From: QZLE01 sp033852135
Lineage (GTDB): Bacteria > Pseudomonadota > Gammaproteobacteria > QZLD01
Assembly (NCBI GenBank): GCA_033852135.1
Contig: JAWSVB010000005.1
Location: forward strand, 62,001 to 126,000
DNA: 64,000 bases
Direction: 5' to 3'
Shown piece after piece: positions 1 through 9,497 of the stretch. The notes under the pieces are model-generated. The model had not been told where the DNA came from. It ran no database searches and was given only the letters and a program-made list of their open reading frames with translations. The first letter of the stretch is position 1, and each line of letters starts with the position of its first letter. The position numbers and the translations under genes are program-made.

Positions 1-191
1 AGTAACTCTTCTTGTGTGAAGTCACTATTTTTAGCAAACCGCCTAATTTCTTTTTTTATTCTAATATATGACTTATCTAGAGCAGAGCTTGACCTTGCCC
101 ACCAAACAACTTCATTCACTTTTGAAGACTGCAATAATAAAGAAGCAATTCCTGTGCCCATTTGCCCACTACCAAGTACACATACTTTCAT
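1..191 (-). CDS. NAD-binding 3-hydroxyacyl-CoA dehydrogenase-like protein (5' part only)
   Basis: The gene runs off the left edge; only the first 63 codons are present. The start is an ATG at 191 with AAGGA seven bases upstream, 12 bases after the LegC-like stop, so it is probably the next gene of the same operon. The N-terminus reads VCVLGSGQMGTGIAS, the Rossmann dinucleotide-binding motif GxGxMGxGIA of the FadB/3-hydroxyacyl-CoA dehydrogenase family, followed by the usual region with a helix like LDKSYIRIKKEI. Seen: the motif and the start. Known: such domains oxidise or reduce a hydroxyl with NAD(P). Inferred: in this setting it may act on a sugar or acyl substituent of a surface glycan rather than in beta-oxidation. 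The substrate cannot be told from this fragment. Confidence 0.6.
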   Translation of the reverse strand, partial: MKVCVLGSGQMGTGIASLLLQSSKVNEVVWWARSSSALDKSYIRIKKEIRRFAKNSDFTQEEL

Positions 192-203
192 TTTTATTCC
201 TTG

Positions 204-1355
204 TTATTTTAGCCACGATATAGGTGAGCTAGGCAAATTAATCAAATGCGCTTCAACCCACTCAGACATTGCCAGATCACCTTTCAATGAATTTTTAAAC
301 ATCGGCAAGCGATGCATTAACTGCCAAATAGGTCTTGTCATTACACCTTGCTCATTGGTTTCTTTTAACAGTGAATTTCGGCTTTCTGTATCAGGGCAAA
401 TAATCGCATTTAACCAGTAGTTTGATTTTGCATATTCAGGCTCAACAACAAATTCAAAATCAGAGCCTAAAAATAATGTTTTGTATCGCTCTGCAAGCAC
501 TCTCTTTTGTTTCAAAAAAGTTGGTAACGCTTCCATTTGAGCGCATCCTAATGCTGCATTTAGATTAGGCATACGATAATTAAAACCTGGTTCATCATGA
601 TAAAACTCATATGGATGCGGCCTTTTTGCTGTCGTAGTAACATGCTTTGTATGCTTCCCCACCTCTAAATCTTTGCATAGCACCATACCACCACCACCAG
701 TAGTAATGACCTTATTCCCGTTAAAACTAAGAGCTGCAAAATCACCAATAGTTCCTGTATGCTTACCCTTATAAAATGAACCAAGACTTTCAGCTGCATC
801 TTCAACTAGAATCAGATTCCATTTTTTACAAACAGATTGTAATTCATCAAGCTCAACTGGATGACCAAAAGTGTGCATAGGTAAAATAGCTTTGATTTTT
901 TGCTTGGTGCTTTTGTGAATACACTCTCCCGAGGAATTTAGTATTGCATTTAACTCCAGATATTCTTCTGTTGCCTTTGGGCACAAACCTAAGCTAACTT
1001 TTGATACATCGACAAATATAGGTTCAGCCCCCATATGGTAAAGCGCATTACAGGTAGCCACAAAAGTCAGTGCTTGCGTAATAACAAGGTCACCCGGCTT
1101 AACACCCGTCATATAAAGTGCTGTATGCAATGCTGCCGTTCCATTAACTGTTGCAACAGCTTTTGTTGTTCCTGTATAAGCTTCTATATGCTTTTCAAAA
1201 TCATCAACATATTTGCCAACACTCGATACAAAAGTACTATCAATAGTATCTGTAACATATTTTTTTTCATTGCCGGAAAATGTAGGGGCATGCAACGGAA
1301 TAAAATCATTGGTTTGATAAATATCCCGAACAAAACTGATCAATTTTTTATTCAT
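204..1355 (-). CDS. legC: LegC-family PLP-dependent nucleotide-sugar aminotransferase
   Basis: A 383-aa DegT/DnrJ/EryC1-type aminotransferase. It most resembles the LegC branch, which transaminates a UDP-4-keto-6-deoxy-hexosamine on the way to legionaminic acid or related amino sugars. Visible marks are the opening FIPLHAPTFSGNEKKYV, STFVSSVGKYVD, VNGTAALHTAL, the PLP-phosphate/ring region EDAAESLGSFYKGKHTG, and the Schiff-base lysine in SFNGNKVITTGGGG. The start at 1355 is chosen because the family begins just before the PLHxPxFSGNEKKY block; an earlier in-frame start at 1409 would overlap the upstream gene. It follows the LegB-like dehydratase by 10 bases, so the two very likely work in sequence. 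Substrate identity is inferred from the family; no neuB/neuC-type genes are in view to confirm a nonulosonate product. Confidence 0.82.
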   Translation of the reverse strand: MNKKLISFVRDIYQTNDFIPLHAPTFSGNEKKYVTDTIDSTFVSSVGKYVDDFEKHIEAYTGTTKAVATVNGTAALHTALYMTGVKPGDLVITQALTFVATCNALYHMGAEPIFVDVSKVSLGLCPKATEEYLELNAILNSSGECIHKSTKQKIKAILPMHTFGHPVELDELQSVCKKWNLILVEDAAESLGSFYKGKHTGTIGDFAALSFNGNKVITTGGGGMVLCKDLEVGKHTKHVTTTAKRPHPYEFYHDEPGFNYRMPNLNAALGCAQMEALPTFLKQKRVLAERYKTLFLGSDFEFVVEPEYAKSNYWLNAIICPDTESRNSLLKETNEQGVMTRPIWQLMHRLPMFKNSLKGDLAMSEWVEAHLINLPSSPISWLK

Positions 1356-1365
1356 AACCTCAGCC

Positions 1366-2556
1366 TTACATTTTACTGTCGAGATATTTGCCCGTTTCTT
1401 TGTGACCAAAGTCAGGGATCATTTTAAAAAACAGCTTAACAATTTGCTCTTTATTCCACTCTCTAGTGATCTTCATATCACCTATTTCTTGCTCAAATAA
1501 AGAAACTAATTCTGCATCAAATATGGGGTCGTTTTTAATAACACCCAAATTTTCAAAGCGTTGCATATCTAACGTTTCTTTTTCAGTAAAGAACTCTTCG
1601 AAATCTTTTTCACCTGTAGTATCGCTATCGGTAAATAAACAAGGCCATTTACCCTGTTTTGGTAATGTTTTCGCTAATTCTCTAGCTTCATCCTCTGAAT
1701 TACAAAGGTAGGGTTCATAACCTAATTGAATAAGGTATTTTACTGCGATATCAGCAAATGAAATTAAATGTAGAGCCTCACTTAATTTCGGAAAGAAAAT
1801 ATCTCTATTTTCACCAAAGATGCATGACATAAGACAAAGCTCGCCAGACTCCTGAGGAGTTATAAAATAACGTTTGATATCTCTTGGGGCGACGATTGGT
1901 TGATGTTTTTGAATCCGTTGGTTAAATCCATGAAGAAGAGAACCATCAGAAAATGCGACATTGGCGAAACGAGCTGTAGAGATAGTAATATCAGCACTAC
2001 GACGCATTAAAAACATCTCCATTATACGCTTTGAAGCTCCCATCATATTGACAGGATTAGCAGCTTTATCCGTTGATACACAAAAATATTTTTTTACCCC
2101 TTTTGCAGCAGATTGCAACAATGTTTTTTCTGTATTAAATACATTTACATCAATCATACGCATTAATGTAAATGGGTCTTTCTCGCTTCTTACATGCTTT
2201 AAAGCAGAAAGATTTAACACGTAATCATACTGCCCATCTGAATGAATAAATGCATCATATTCAATCGAACCTATATCTAAAGCAAATGTTTGAAAGTCGC
2301 CATCAATATAACCAAAAGAGCTTCGTAAATCACGAACTAGCTCAACCATGTTGTTTTCGCTAATATCAACAACATGCAGTTTTTTGGGGTTACGTTTAAA
2401 TATTTCTTTAGTAACCGCCTGACCAATAGATCCTGCTCCACCTAAAACAAGAAAGCGGGAAGATGATACTATTTTTTTTAACTGAGCCCTCTTATTTTCA
2501 ACATCAGTCGAAAATAATTCATGCTCACGCCCAATCAATGATAAAGTTGAAGTCAC
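1366..2556 (-). CDS. legB: UDP-N-acetylglucosamine 4,6-dehydratase-like (LegB type)
   Basis: A 396-aa short-chain dehydrogenase/reductase of the polysaccharide-biosynthesis branch (CapD/FlaA1/LegB). It makes a UDP-4-keto-6-deoxy-GlcNAc-type intermediate that the adjacent aminotransferase would use. Motifs seen: NAD-binding LVLGGAGSIGQAV, NLSALKHVRSEKDP, VSTDKAANPVNMMGASKR, with M in place of the classical catalytic Tyr, as is normal for the FlaA1/CapD group, and ARFANVAFSDGSLL. The C-terminal 100 residues are the extra segment found in the LegB branch. I place the start at the GTG at 2556, which has AAAGGG upstream; the longer reading from 2679 would run back over the end of the MBL gene and adds residues with no family match. 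Confidence in the dehydratase role is high, in the exact sugar moderate. Confidence 0.8.
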   Translation of the reverse strand: MTSTLSLIGREHELFSTDVENKRAQLKKIVSSSRFLVLGGAGSIGQAVTKEIFKRNPKKLHVVDISENNMVELVRDLRSSFGYIDGDFQTFALDIGSIEYDAFIHSDGQYDYVLNLSALKHVRSEKDPFTLMRMIDVNVFNTEKTLLQSAAKGVKKYFCVSTDKAANPVNMMGASKRIMEMFLMRRSADITISTARFANVAFSDGSLLHGFNQRIQKHQPIVAPRDIKRYFITPQESGELCLMSCIFGENRDIFFPKLSEALHLISFADIAVKYLIQLGYEPYLCNSEDEARELAKTLPKQGKWPCLFTDSDTTGEKDFEEFFTEKETLDMQRFENLGVIKNDPIFDAELVSLFEQEIGDMKITREWNKEQIVKLFFKMIPDFGHKETGKYLDSKM

Positions 2557-2605
2557 ACATCTACCCTTTAATTTCTTAATTGATCTCAATATTTGAGCAC
2601 TAAAA

Positions 2606-4009
2606 CTAAATATTAATTTCAGCTTCAACAACTCTCCGCAAAGCCTTTGCCAAGTCATGCTTGGCATCTTGCTCACCATGCACTAAATCAATCCTCTGCG
2701 GCTTTCGACGCATCCGTTTTACAAAGTTGACCAGATCACTTTGGTCGGCATGGGCAGAATAACCATTTATCGTGTGGATGCTTGCATTTATGTCAATTCT
2801 TTCGCCGTCAAGTTCCACATAACCTCCTTGCGGGCCATATTTTTGAATATCCCGCCCCGGAGTGCCTTTGCCTTGGTAGCCTACAAACAACACATCTATT
2901 TCTTGTTTGCTTAACAGGGATTTCAAGTAGTTAACAATGCGTCCGCCACTGCACATACCGCTAGCGGCGATTATTATAGCTGGTTCTTTAGTAGAAGCCA
3001 GCCTTGCCAACAACTTTTGATGTTGCTGGTGGTCGTCTATGGTGATCAAGTTGGAAAAACTCAGCGGATGCCTGCCATTATCCACTCGCCTTTTGGCCTC
3101 TTTATCCCATAACGGTTTAAGCTGACGATATAGTTTTGTAAAGTGTGCTGCCAGTGGCGAATCGACTATTATTGGTAGTTTTTGCCAGCGGTCTTCACCA
3201 TTATGATGGTCCTTGCTTAATTTTGCTTGATGAATAATCTGTTCCAACTCATAGAGCAGCTCTTGTGTACGACCAATGCTAAATGCGGGAATCAAAATCG
3301 CACCTCCATCGTTTAGGCTACGCTCTACAACCTGTTTTAGTTGTTTGCGGCGCATGGCGCGGCCTTGATGCTCTTTATTGCCATATGTGCTTTCTAAAAT
3401 CAGCCAGTCACAACCATATGGAGCTTTAGGCGCCGGTAGCAATGGTGTATATGGTGCACCCAGATCGCCAGAAAACACGATTTTGGTTTGGTTTTGCCCT
3501 GCTTGCTTGTGCGCGGTTACCGCAACCTCGATATAGGCAGAACCAATAATGTGGCCTGCTGGTTTGAATTTTACTTTTACCTGACTTTCAAACCCCGTCA
3601 GTTGTTGCCATTTGGCGTAATCTACTGGGATCAGCTGTTTTCCAAGACGTTTTAACACTTCACTGATAAGGCGACTATTGCGAGTGATGCCTACTTTTAA
3701 TGCATCTTCAATTACCGCTGGCAACAATAGCGCTGTGGCTGCAGTACAATAGATCGGGCCATTATATCCTGCCGCTAACAATGCTGGTACACGCCCAACA
3801 TGATCAATATGACAATGAGTAAGTAATAACGCCTTAATTTTGTCGACATTAAAATCGATAATCCACTGATTTTCTGGAGTGTTTGCATCCTCCCCTTGAA
3901 ACATACCGCAATCCACTAACAGGCTAGCATTATGCTCAATCATGAGTTCATGGCATGAACCAGTAACACCTTGCGCGCCACCATGCGAGATTAGCTGTAT
4001 GTCTTGCAT
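2606..4009 (-). CDS. Beta-CASP metallo-beta-lactamase protein with RNA-specificity domain
   Basis: A 467-aa member of the CPSF/RNase-J-like metallo-beta-lactamase group. The N-terminal MBL core carries the zinc motif HCHIDHVGR (about residue 80), and further ligands are in PAGHIIGSAY and SGDLGAP. A beta-CASP insert contains IPAFSIGRTQELLY and SGMCSGGRI. The C-terminus has the RMMBL region with HTINGYSAHADQSDLVNFV and DLVHGEQDA. The family hydrolyses RNA or other phosphodiesters; the natural substrate of the bacterial branch is poorly known. The gene sits between the Wzz-like and LegB-like genes on the same strand, an odd place for an RNA enzyme, and may simply have been carried along. Length and motifs look intact, so it should be active. 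Confidence 0.85.
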   Translation of the reverse strand: MQDIQLISHGGAQGVTGSCHELMIEHNASLLVDCGMFQGEDANTPENQWIIDFNVDKIKALLLTHCHIDHVGRVPALLAAGYNGPIYCTAATALLLPAVIEDALKVGITRNSRLISEVLKRLGKQLIPVDYAKWQQLTGFESQVKVKFKPAGHIIGSAYIEVAVTAHKQAGQNQTKIVFSGDLGAPYTPLLPAPKAPYGCDWLILESTYGNKEHQGRAMRRKQLKQVVERSLNDGGAILIPAFSIGRTQELLYELEQIIHQAKLSKDHHNGEDRWQKLPIIVDSPLAAHFTKLYRQLKPLWDKEAKRRVDNGRHPLSFSNLITIDDHQQHQKLLARLASTKEPAIIIAASGMCSGGRIVNYLKSLLSKQEIDVLFVGYQGKGTPGRDIQKYGPQGGYVELDGERIDINASIHTINGYSAHADQSDLVNFVKRMRRKPQRIDLVHGEQDAKHDLAKALRRVVEAEINI

Positions 4010-4132
4010 TCCTTATACCTTTACAGGGTTAGCGGCTCAATTATGGTGCGATTTCAAGCTTATGCCCTGATATTATATCAACGTCATAATCCGCAATATG
4101 TTGTTGCCAGCGAAGCTCATAATAGTCAGCCA

Positions 4133-5050
4133 CTAGACATTCACTTTCCCTGCATTATTCCGCGCATTCGAGACAAAATGTCTAATAAATATCAGCATAC
4201 AAGCCAACATACCACCCAGCATTACCCCTAATACACAAATCAATGAACGTTTCGGCTTACTTTTATCCTCAGGCTCAAGAGCAGGATCTAATACCTTAAA
4301 TGCATAATCATGCCTAACACTTGCTAGCTTAACCGTTTGCAGCTCTTTTTCAATAAGCTTATAAAGAAGCTCCTGAATACCTACTTCACTAGTGCTTTGT
4401 ATCTGATCCTTTAGGTATATTATGCTTTGATTTGCCTCATCAATGGCTTTTTGCTTTAAAAAGTAATTAGCTTTCTCTACTATTTTATTCGCCCAAACTG
4501 CTGCCAATTCAGGATCTAACCAGCTTGCTTTTAACGTAATCAATCCGGTCTTTTTATCGTCTGCAATATTGATTACACTTTTAGTAAACTTGGCGTATCC
4601 CTTTTGTAAAGATGGTATCTTTTTCTTATCGTTAATTAGCCACTGTTTTTTTTCTGTATTCCATAAATCAGCAAAAAGAACTGGAAGAAGATCGTTTTCC
4701 TTAATAAATTCCATCGTAAAAAGTCGCGATTTAATTACTGCTATATTAGCTACTGTATCACCACCACCTGAAGTTGAAATCCCAGCAAGGGAAGCCAAGC
4801 CTCCTAATGCACCAAGGCCACTACCCATGGAGTTACCATCAGAATTAACTGGGGCAAGTGTTACTTCTGCTGTATATATATTTGGCAGGGACCGGGCATA
4901 CAATATAGATCCAGCAGCAAAAATCACGGTAATTATAACGAACATCAGTTTGTTCGCCCAGAAGACTTTAAATAGTTCTACAAGATCTATTTCATCACTA
5001 TTGCTTTGCTGTACTTGAATACCTGTGTCTATAGAATTATCCATTTCCAT
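4133..5050 (-). CDS. wzz: Wzz-type polysaccharide chain-length determinant
   Basis: A 305-aa inner-membrane polysaccharide co-polymerase without a tyrosine-kinase domain. Seen: a short acidic N-terminus, a first membrane segment around residues 35-55 (ANKLMFVIITVIFAAGS), the Wzz signature after it (IYTAEVTLAPVN), a Gly-rich GLGALGGLASLAG stretch, a periplasmic alpha-helical middle, and a second membrane segment near residues 270-290 preceded by the proline-rich DPALEPEDKSKPKR. Such proteins set the chain length of Wzy-polymerised glycans. Its ATG overlaps the TGA of the SLBB export gene by one base (TGATG), so translation is probably coupled. An in-frame TTG at 5053 is a less likely start. 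Together with the SLBB and Wzi genes it defines a surface-polysaccharide export operon. Confidence 0.88.
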   Translation of the reverse strand: MEMDNSIDTGIQVQQSNSDEIDLVELFKVFWANKLMFVIITVIFAAGSILYARSLPNIYTAEVTLAPVNSDGNSMGSGLGALGGLASLAGISTSGGGDTVANIAVIKSRLFTMEFIKENDLLPVLFADLWNTEKKQWLINDKKKIPSLQKGYAKFTKSVINIADDKKTGLITLKASWLDPELAAVWANKIVEKANYFLKQKAIDEANQSIIYLKDQIQSTSEVGIQELLYKLIEKELQTVKLASVRHDYAFKVLDPALEPEDKSKPKRSLICVLGVMLGGMLACMLIFIRHFVSNARNNAGKVNV

Positions 5051-7881
5051 CAAAACACCCCAACTGTCTTAAGTGTTGCGGCAGTTGTAGCTAACTGAAA
5101 CAGTATTCTGGAAACATTGCTCCACTGCACCATTGGACTAACGGCATCTACATCATATGGAACGACTATAGTATCCCCCTGGTTAATATTCATTCCAGTT
5201 TGACTGAACCATGCAGAACTATCTGATGCAAGCACAGCGCCATTAGCCTTAATTACGTAAATTCTATCTTCATCAGCTTTAGCGGTTAAGCCACCACTTT
5301 CGGAAACATAATCCTCAAGCAAATATCCATTTTTATGTAAATGAGAAGTTGGGAAGTTTACCTCTCCCATTATCATTACTTGTTGTTGCTCACGTGGGAT
5401 ATAGAGCTTATCACCACCCAATAGCTTCACATTTATATCCTTACCTTCGGAAGTAACTAGTTGAGTAAAATCTATCACCAGCCGCCCTATTGCTTCTACT
5501 GAGCTGAGGCGATTTACCAAATCCTGATCTAACTTGTCAGCTCCTGGAGTTAGGTTTTCTTTATCTTGAGTACTTTCTAACTGTTTTCCAGCAAATATCT
5601 GATCCAGCTGTTGTCTGTAGCGCTGCAATTGCTGCTCTTCACGCTCTTTTAGACTCTCACGTGAAAACACCGCTGCATTTGGATCTGCATATTCAGTTAG
5701 TCCACCAGCTCTTTGCACTAATTGATACAGAGTATCATTTTTAGATACTGTATAGACACCAGGAAATTTAACCTCTCCCCAAATCTCTACCGTTTCAACT
5801 TCGTTCCAATCTGGTATTTGGCGCACAAACAGGCGGTCATAGGGTTTTATCTCAGTTGTATCTGCATCCGCTGTCAAATTAACCTTAATATTGGCAACCT
5901 GTCTTTTTACTGCATCCTTTACTTCAAACCTAGTGATCTCAGCATCTTGCAGATAAACGCTTTGTAGATAACCACCGGCAGCCTTCACCAAATCATCTAC
6001 GCTCATCCCTTGCATATAAGGATAATTACCTGGAAAACGCACCTGCCCCTCAATATTGACTATAGGAGCTGTTGTGCTGAACTCTATATTTCCTGATAGC
6101 TCTTCAATAAGAGGCTCAAGCAATTCTTGACGGTCACCAACTTTATCAAATATTAACACTGTATCTTCTGATTCTATCTGAAAATCACCAGCTTGACCCT
6201 GCTGGTTCAACGATGTTTGAATAACATTTATCTCACCAGTACTGTTATCAACTCTTTTGATCAACACGTAATCCAGGTCTGTCCGGGGTAATAAATCAGA
6301 TGCTACAGAAATCACCCCCCTAATGGTCATCCCTTTATGCAGAGGATATTCACCTGGGCTACGTATATTTCCCTCAATCGTGACGATCTTTGCAGGACTA
6401 TTTTGTGTAGCTTGCTGCTTTAACTCTTCAACTAGTTCTGTAAGCTCTTCTGCTCGCCCCTCACCCATTTTGAATACTGTGATTTTATCACCACTTGCAA
6501 GCTTTATATTCTCTTCACCCTTTGGATCTGCAAACACTTTCGCCAAATCAACCCCGAGGATCTCAATCGATTTATCCGCTTTAACCTCACGCTGAATAAG
6601 GGCATAGGATAGATCAACATTCGGCAGCAGAACATCTACCGATGGGATCGCATCGGTTATTCGCATCCCTTTAAACCAGGAAACCCCTAGCTCTCTACGT
6701 ACATGCCCTTGTAACAGGACTACATTCTCAACCTTATCCAACACAGAAAAAACTTTCAGCACATCGCCGTCGTAAAGCTTCTCTGTTGCTGCATCGATCT
6801 TTAAGTCGATATCTTTATAGGTGCGTTCACCCTTCTCCGTTATCCTCTGTATCGATGCTATACGACTATAGGCTGTAGGTAACAGTCCACCTGCAAGCTG
6901 CAGCAACTGCTGCATATTCTGCTCTTTATTTAATTCATAAATAGCTGGTCTACGCACTTCACCAATCACACCTACCGTTTTCCTAACCGGTGGTACAAAA
7001 ATCACATCTCCAGGCATCAGCATAGCATCAGCACTGGTGTCACCTTGTAACAGCAAGTCATATAGGTCCATCTGTGCCACCATCTTCCCTGCTCGTTTTA
7101 GCTGGATATTTCTTAACGAACCGATCCCTTTTATCCCTCCAGAGGCAAAAAGAGCATTCGTCATGGTTGAAAGGGAGCTCACTGTATAGGACCCCGGGCG
7201 CTCCACTTCCCCTAATACAAAGACTCTAATTGAACGCAGAACACCCAAGGAGATACTGGCCTTCACTCCAATCAATTGTTTATCTATGGTGTCTTTGAGC
7301 ATCTCCTGCATATCAGAAAAACTCATCCCTGCCACTAGTATTGGGCCAATACCAGGGAACTGCAGTGTTCCATCTCTGCTAATAACCAGATCGTAAGTTT
7401 CATTCTGCTTTCCATACAACTGAATCAATACGTTGTCATCTGCCCCCATCACATAGGATAAAGGCACTGGGATATTTGCTGCTGGTGCGAAAGTTGTAGG
7501 TGCCCCGGCAAATAGGTCATACCCAAATTGTTTAACCTCTTCGAATTCTACCTTTTCTTTTTCCTCTTCAACCTCTGGGACTCCATCAGCTGAATCAGCT
7601 ATATTCTCTTCAACCTGTTCATCATGATCAGCTTCTGGCTGAACGATGTCATCATTATTTTCAACTATTGCTGAATCTTTATTTTCTAACTGTCTTCCCT
7701 TCGCTGCCTTTGGGGCGCCATTTTCCACACTATACATCTCCAAAGCTTTTTGTTGCTGAGCCGGAGAAAGTGACTGAAACATGCGCACTTGGTCTGCAGT
7801 TGGCTGTGCAGCTACAACAGAGAATGGTAATGCAATTACTAGAAGTACTGAAAGAAGCCTAGAACGAACCGAATGTTCCAT
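5050..7881 (-). CDS. Polysaccharide export outer-membrane protein with many SLBB domains
   Basis: A 943-aa secreted protein with a Sec signal peptide (RLLSVLLVIALPFSVVAAQ, cleaved after about residue 25). After a low-complexity acidic linker (about residues 55-110) comes a Poly_export domain (YVMGADDNVLIQLYGKQNE, then SRDGTLQFPGIGPI). At least seven SLBB-like units follow, each recognisable by a core such as VFVLGEVERPGSYTV, VGVIGEVRRPAIYEL, VTIEGNIRSPGEYPL, VNIEGQVRFPGNYPY, VEIWGEVKFPGVYTV or VMIMGEVNFPTS. Wza itself is near 380 aa, so this belongs to the long multi-SLBB class. Such proteins bridge periplasm and outer membrane in Wzy-dependent export, with Wzz as cytoplasmic-membrane partner, encoded directly downstream. 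I see no lipobox; the N-terminus looks like a plain signal peptide. Confidence 0.88.
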   Translation of the reverse strand: MEHSVRSRLLSVLLVIALPFSVVAAQPTADQVRMFQSLSPAQQQKALEMYSVENGAPKAAKGRQLENKDSAIVENNDDIVQPEADHDEQVEENIADSADGVPEVEEEKEKVEFEEVKQFGYDLFAGAPTTFAPAANIPVPLSYVMGADDNVLIQLYGKQNETYDLVISRDGTLQFPGIGPILVAGMSFSDMQEMLKDTIDKQLIGVKASISLGVLRSIRVFVLGEVERPGSYTVSSLSTMTNALFASGGIKGIGSLRNIQLKRAGKMVAQMDLYDLLLQGDTSADAMLMPGDVIFVPPVRKTVGVIGEVRRPAIYELNKEQNMQQLLQLAGGLLPTAYSRIASIQRITEKGERTYKDIDLKIDAATEKLYDGDVLKVFSVLDKVENVVLLQGHVRRELGVSWFKGMRITDAIPSVDVLLPNVDLSYALIQREVKADKSIEILGVDLAKVFADPKGEENIKLASGDKITVFKMGEGRAEELTELVEELKQQATQNSPAKIVTIEGNIRSPGEYPLHKGMTIRGVISVASDLLPRTDLDYVLIKRVDNSTGEINVIQTSLNQQGQAGDFQIESEDTVLIFDKVGDRQELLEPLIEELSGNIEFSTTAPIVNIEGQVRFPGNYPYMQGMSVDDLVKAAGGYLQSVYLQDAEITRFEVKDAVKRQVANIKVNLTADADTTEIKPYDRLFVRQIPDWNEVETVEIWGEVKFPGVYTVSKNDTLYQLVQRAGGLTEYADPNAAVFSRESLKEREEQQLQRYRQQLDQIFAGKQLESTQDKENLTPGADKLDQDLVNRLSSVEAIGRLVIDFTQLVTSEGKDINVKLLGGDKLYIPREQQQVMIMGEVNFPTSHLHKNGYLLEDYVSESGGLTAKADEDRIYVIKANGAVLASDSSAWFSQTGMNINQGDTIVVPYDVDAVSPMVQWSNVSRILFQLATTAATLKTVGVF

Positions 7882-7987
7882 TGATTTTCCTATATCTGTC
7901 CATAGATTAAATTAATTACATGCTGATTCTATATGATGAAAAATGTTTTTTCACTAATAAACAGCGTAAACGTCGATAAAACTTAAA

Positions 7988-9397
7988 TTACAAAGGGCTG
8001 CTCCAATGAACCGCCGCACTATACCTGCCATCACCGATCTCATTAATGACTAGTTCTTTAGAATAGATATCTAGTTGCAAAGAAATATACCCGTTAAATA
8101 ACATGGCATTACATTTAGTTGAGATCATAAATAGCTCAGCATCACTTTCTACATCTCCACTATTGAATCCACTTTCTATGTCAGCATGGGTCAGAGCCAA
8201 GAACAATTGCCTTCCTTGCGATAGCGACATCATCCCTCCCATTGTAATTGATTGGCCTAGAAATGAAGCTCCAAGAGGGCGATTCTTATAGTAATGTCCA
8301 GTTTGATAATTTACCCCTCGGTAACTATTGCTCATACCGTTATCTATATTGGTATCAACTACCTCAAAATATATTTTACCCTCACTATCAGGCCACAGGG
8401 TACTCAGAGAAGATTCCACTCCAATCAACCCCAACCTCCCAGCTCCTACACCACCAGTAGTTTCAGCGACTTGAGCATATAATGCATAATCTGTATTAAG
8501 GGCATAACGCATGTCTATACTACCCAGTGAATATACCCCTCCCTCTTCACCATCTAGACTGCTATCACCTCGAAAAGCGGAGAAGAAGGCACTAAGGTTT
8601 TTTGACTTCCCCTCCCCTCCCCACAAAGAAACCCGAGAAAGGCCAAGCTCAAGATTTGATATTGGTTTAGCACTAAATCGCATCCCAAACATGAGCGCAT
8701 TTGCAATCTCCCGCTCAGATTCCAAGCGGGAGATAAAGCTATCGAAATGCCAAGGCCCAAGCCATTTGAAATAATCATTTTCTGCAGGGGTAGAATTATT
8801 CCTGCGTACAGAGATGGCTGGCAATGGACGCGAATTACTTCCAAGTATCAGACTATCGTTCCAGCCTGGCCCCCACCAGCGCTCCTCCACCCCAATAGAT
8901 AAGATCCAATTATCTAGAACCACAGCTGCGTAAGAACCATCAAAACGTAGATGATCACCATCCTCTGGATCAACTACTGTTGTTGCTTGTAAATTAAAGG
9001 CGTAACGTTTACCCAACCAATCAGTATTACCAATTAGCTGCCCCCCATCATGCGCCCCATTACCAAAGGAGTTAGTTATAGAAACTCCTGAGGAACCTAT
9101 AATTGAATATGACTTTCTCTTACCTGTGCGCGTTTCAAATTTGCATCGACGCAGCAACCTCTGGCGCGCTTCATTTTCTCTTCTATTTAACGGTTTATTA
9201 CGCGCTGCAAAAATATTTTGTTTTATACCTGTCCAGTTCAACGGCCAAGTTGTAACTGGCACAGTTATTACACCAGCATCACTTAATAGCTGGATATCGC
9301 TGCGCAAAAACATATCATTCGGAGATATCCATGGTTTGGCAACAATAGCATTTGATAATAATAAAAGTATGGGAATTAAGAGTATTTTGCGCAACAT
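7988..9397 (-). CDS. wzi: Capsule assembly Wzi family outer-membrane beta-barrel protein
   Basis: A 469-aa exported protein. The signal peptide is clear (LRKILLIPILLLLSNAIVA). The mature start KPWISPNDMFLRSDIQLLSDAGVI is typical of the Caps_assemb_Wzi family, as are the blocks GVEERWWGPGWNDSLILGSN and the many alternating hydrophobic strands ending in an aromatic residue. Wzi proteins are outer-membrane barrels that help anchor or assemble exported polysaccharide at the cell surface. It is the first gene of the export block, followed by the SLBB protein after about 105 bases, so it may share or precede that transcript. No frameshift is seen. Confidence 0.85.
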   Translation of the reverse strand: MLRKILLIPILLLLSNAIVAKPWISPNDMFLRSDIQLLSDAGVITVPVTTWPLNWTGIKQNIFAARNKPLNRRENEARQRLLRRCKFETRTGKRKSYSIIGSSGVSITNSFGNGAHDGGQLIGNTDWLGKRYAFNLQATTVVDPEDGDHLRFDGSYAAVVLDNWILSIGVEERWWGPGWNDSLILGSNSRPLPAISVRRNNSTPAENDYFKWLGPWHFDSFISRLESEREIANALMFGMRFSAKPISNLELGLSRVSLWGGEGKSKNLSAFFSAFRGDSSLDGEEGGVYSLGSIDMRYALNTDYALYAQVAETTGGVGAGRLGLIGVESSLSTLWPDSEGKIYFEVVDTNIDNGMSNSYRGVNYQTGHYYKNRPLGASFLGQSITMGGMMSLSQGRQLFLALTHADIESGFNSGDVESDAELFMISTKCNAMLFNGYISLQLDIYSKELVINEIGDGRYSAAVHWSSPL

Positions 9398-9448
9398 TGT
9401 ATGCCTATCTGCAAAGTTGATTGCAATATTTTTCGGCTTACGAAAATC

Positions 9449-9470
9449 AGGGCGAAATATTTTCGCCCCT
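9449..9470. repeat. Palindromic GGGCGAAA/TTTCGCCC element
   Basis: GGGCGAAA (9450-9457) and TTTCGCCC (9461-9468) form an 8-bp perfect stem with a 3-base loop, lying between the wzi start and the ssb stop. There is no U tract on either strand, so it is not a clear intrinsic terminator. It has the look of the short palindromic repeats found in many proteobacterial genomes; copy number elsewhere is unknown. Confidence 0.45.
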
Positions 9471-9497
9471 ACAAATTAAAATAACATCGAGTGCTTT

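Noticed and set aside
1035..1427. Cys-rich plus-strand ORF resembling a metallothionein-like protein
   Set aside because: It is the antisense of the LegC-like and LegB-like genes; the Cys runs come from complementing Thr/Ala-rich codons. There is no ribosome site.
4004..4231. 75-aa plus-strand ORF between the MBL and wzz genes
   Set aside because: Covers the gap between two minus-strand genes and runs into wzz; no ribosome site or recognisable motif.
8554..8844. 96-aa minus-strand ORF within wzi
   Set aside because: It is an out-of-frame reading inside the wzi gene, whose frame is continuous and has a signal peptide and family motifs.
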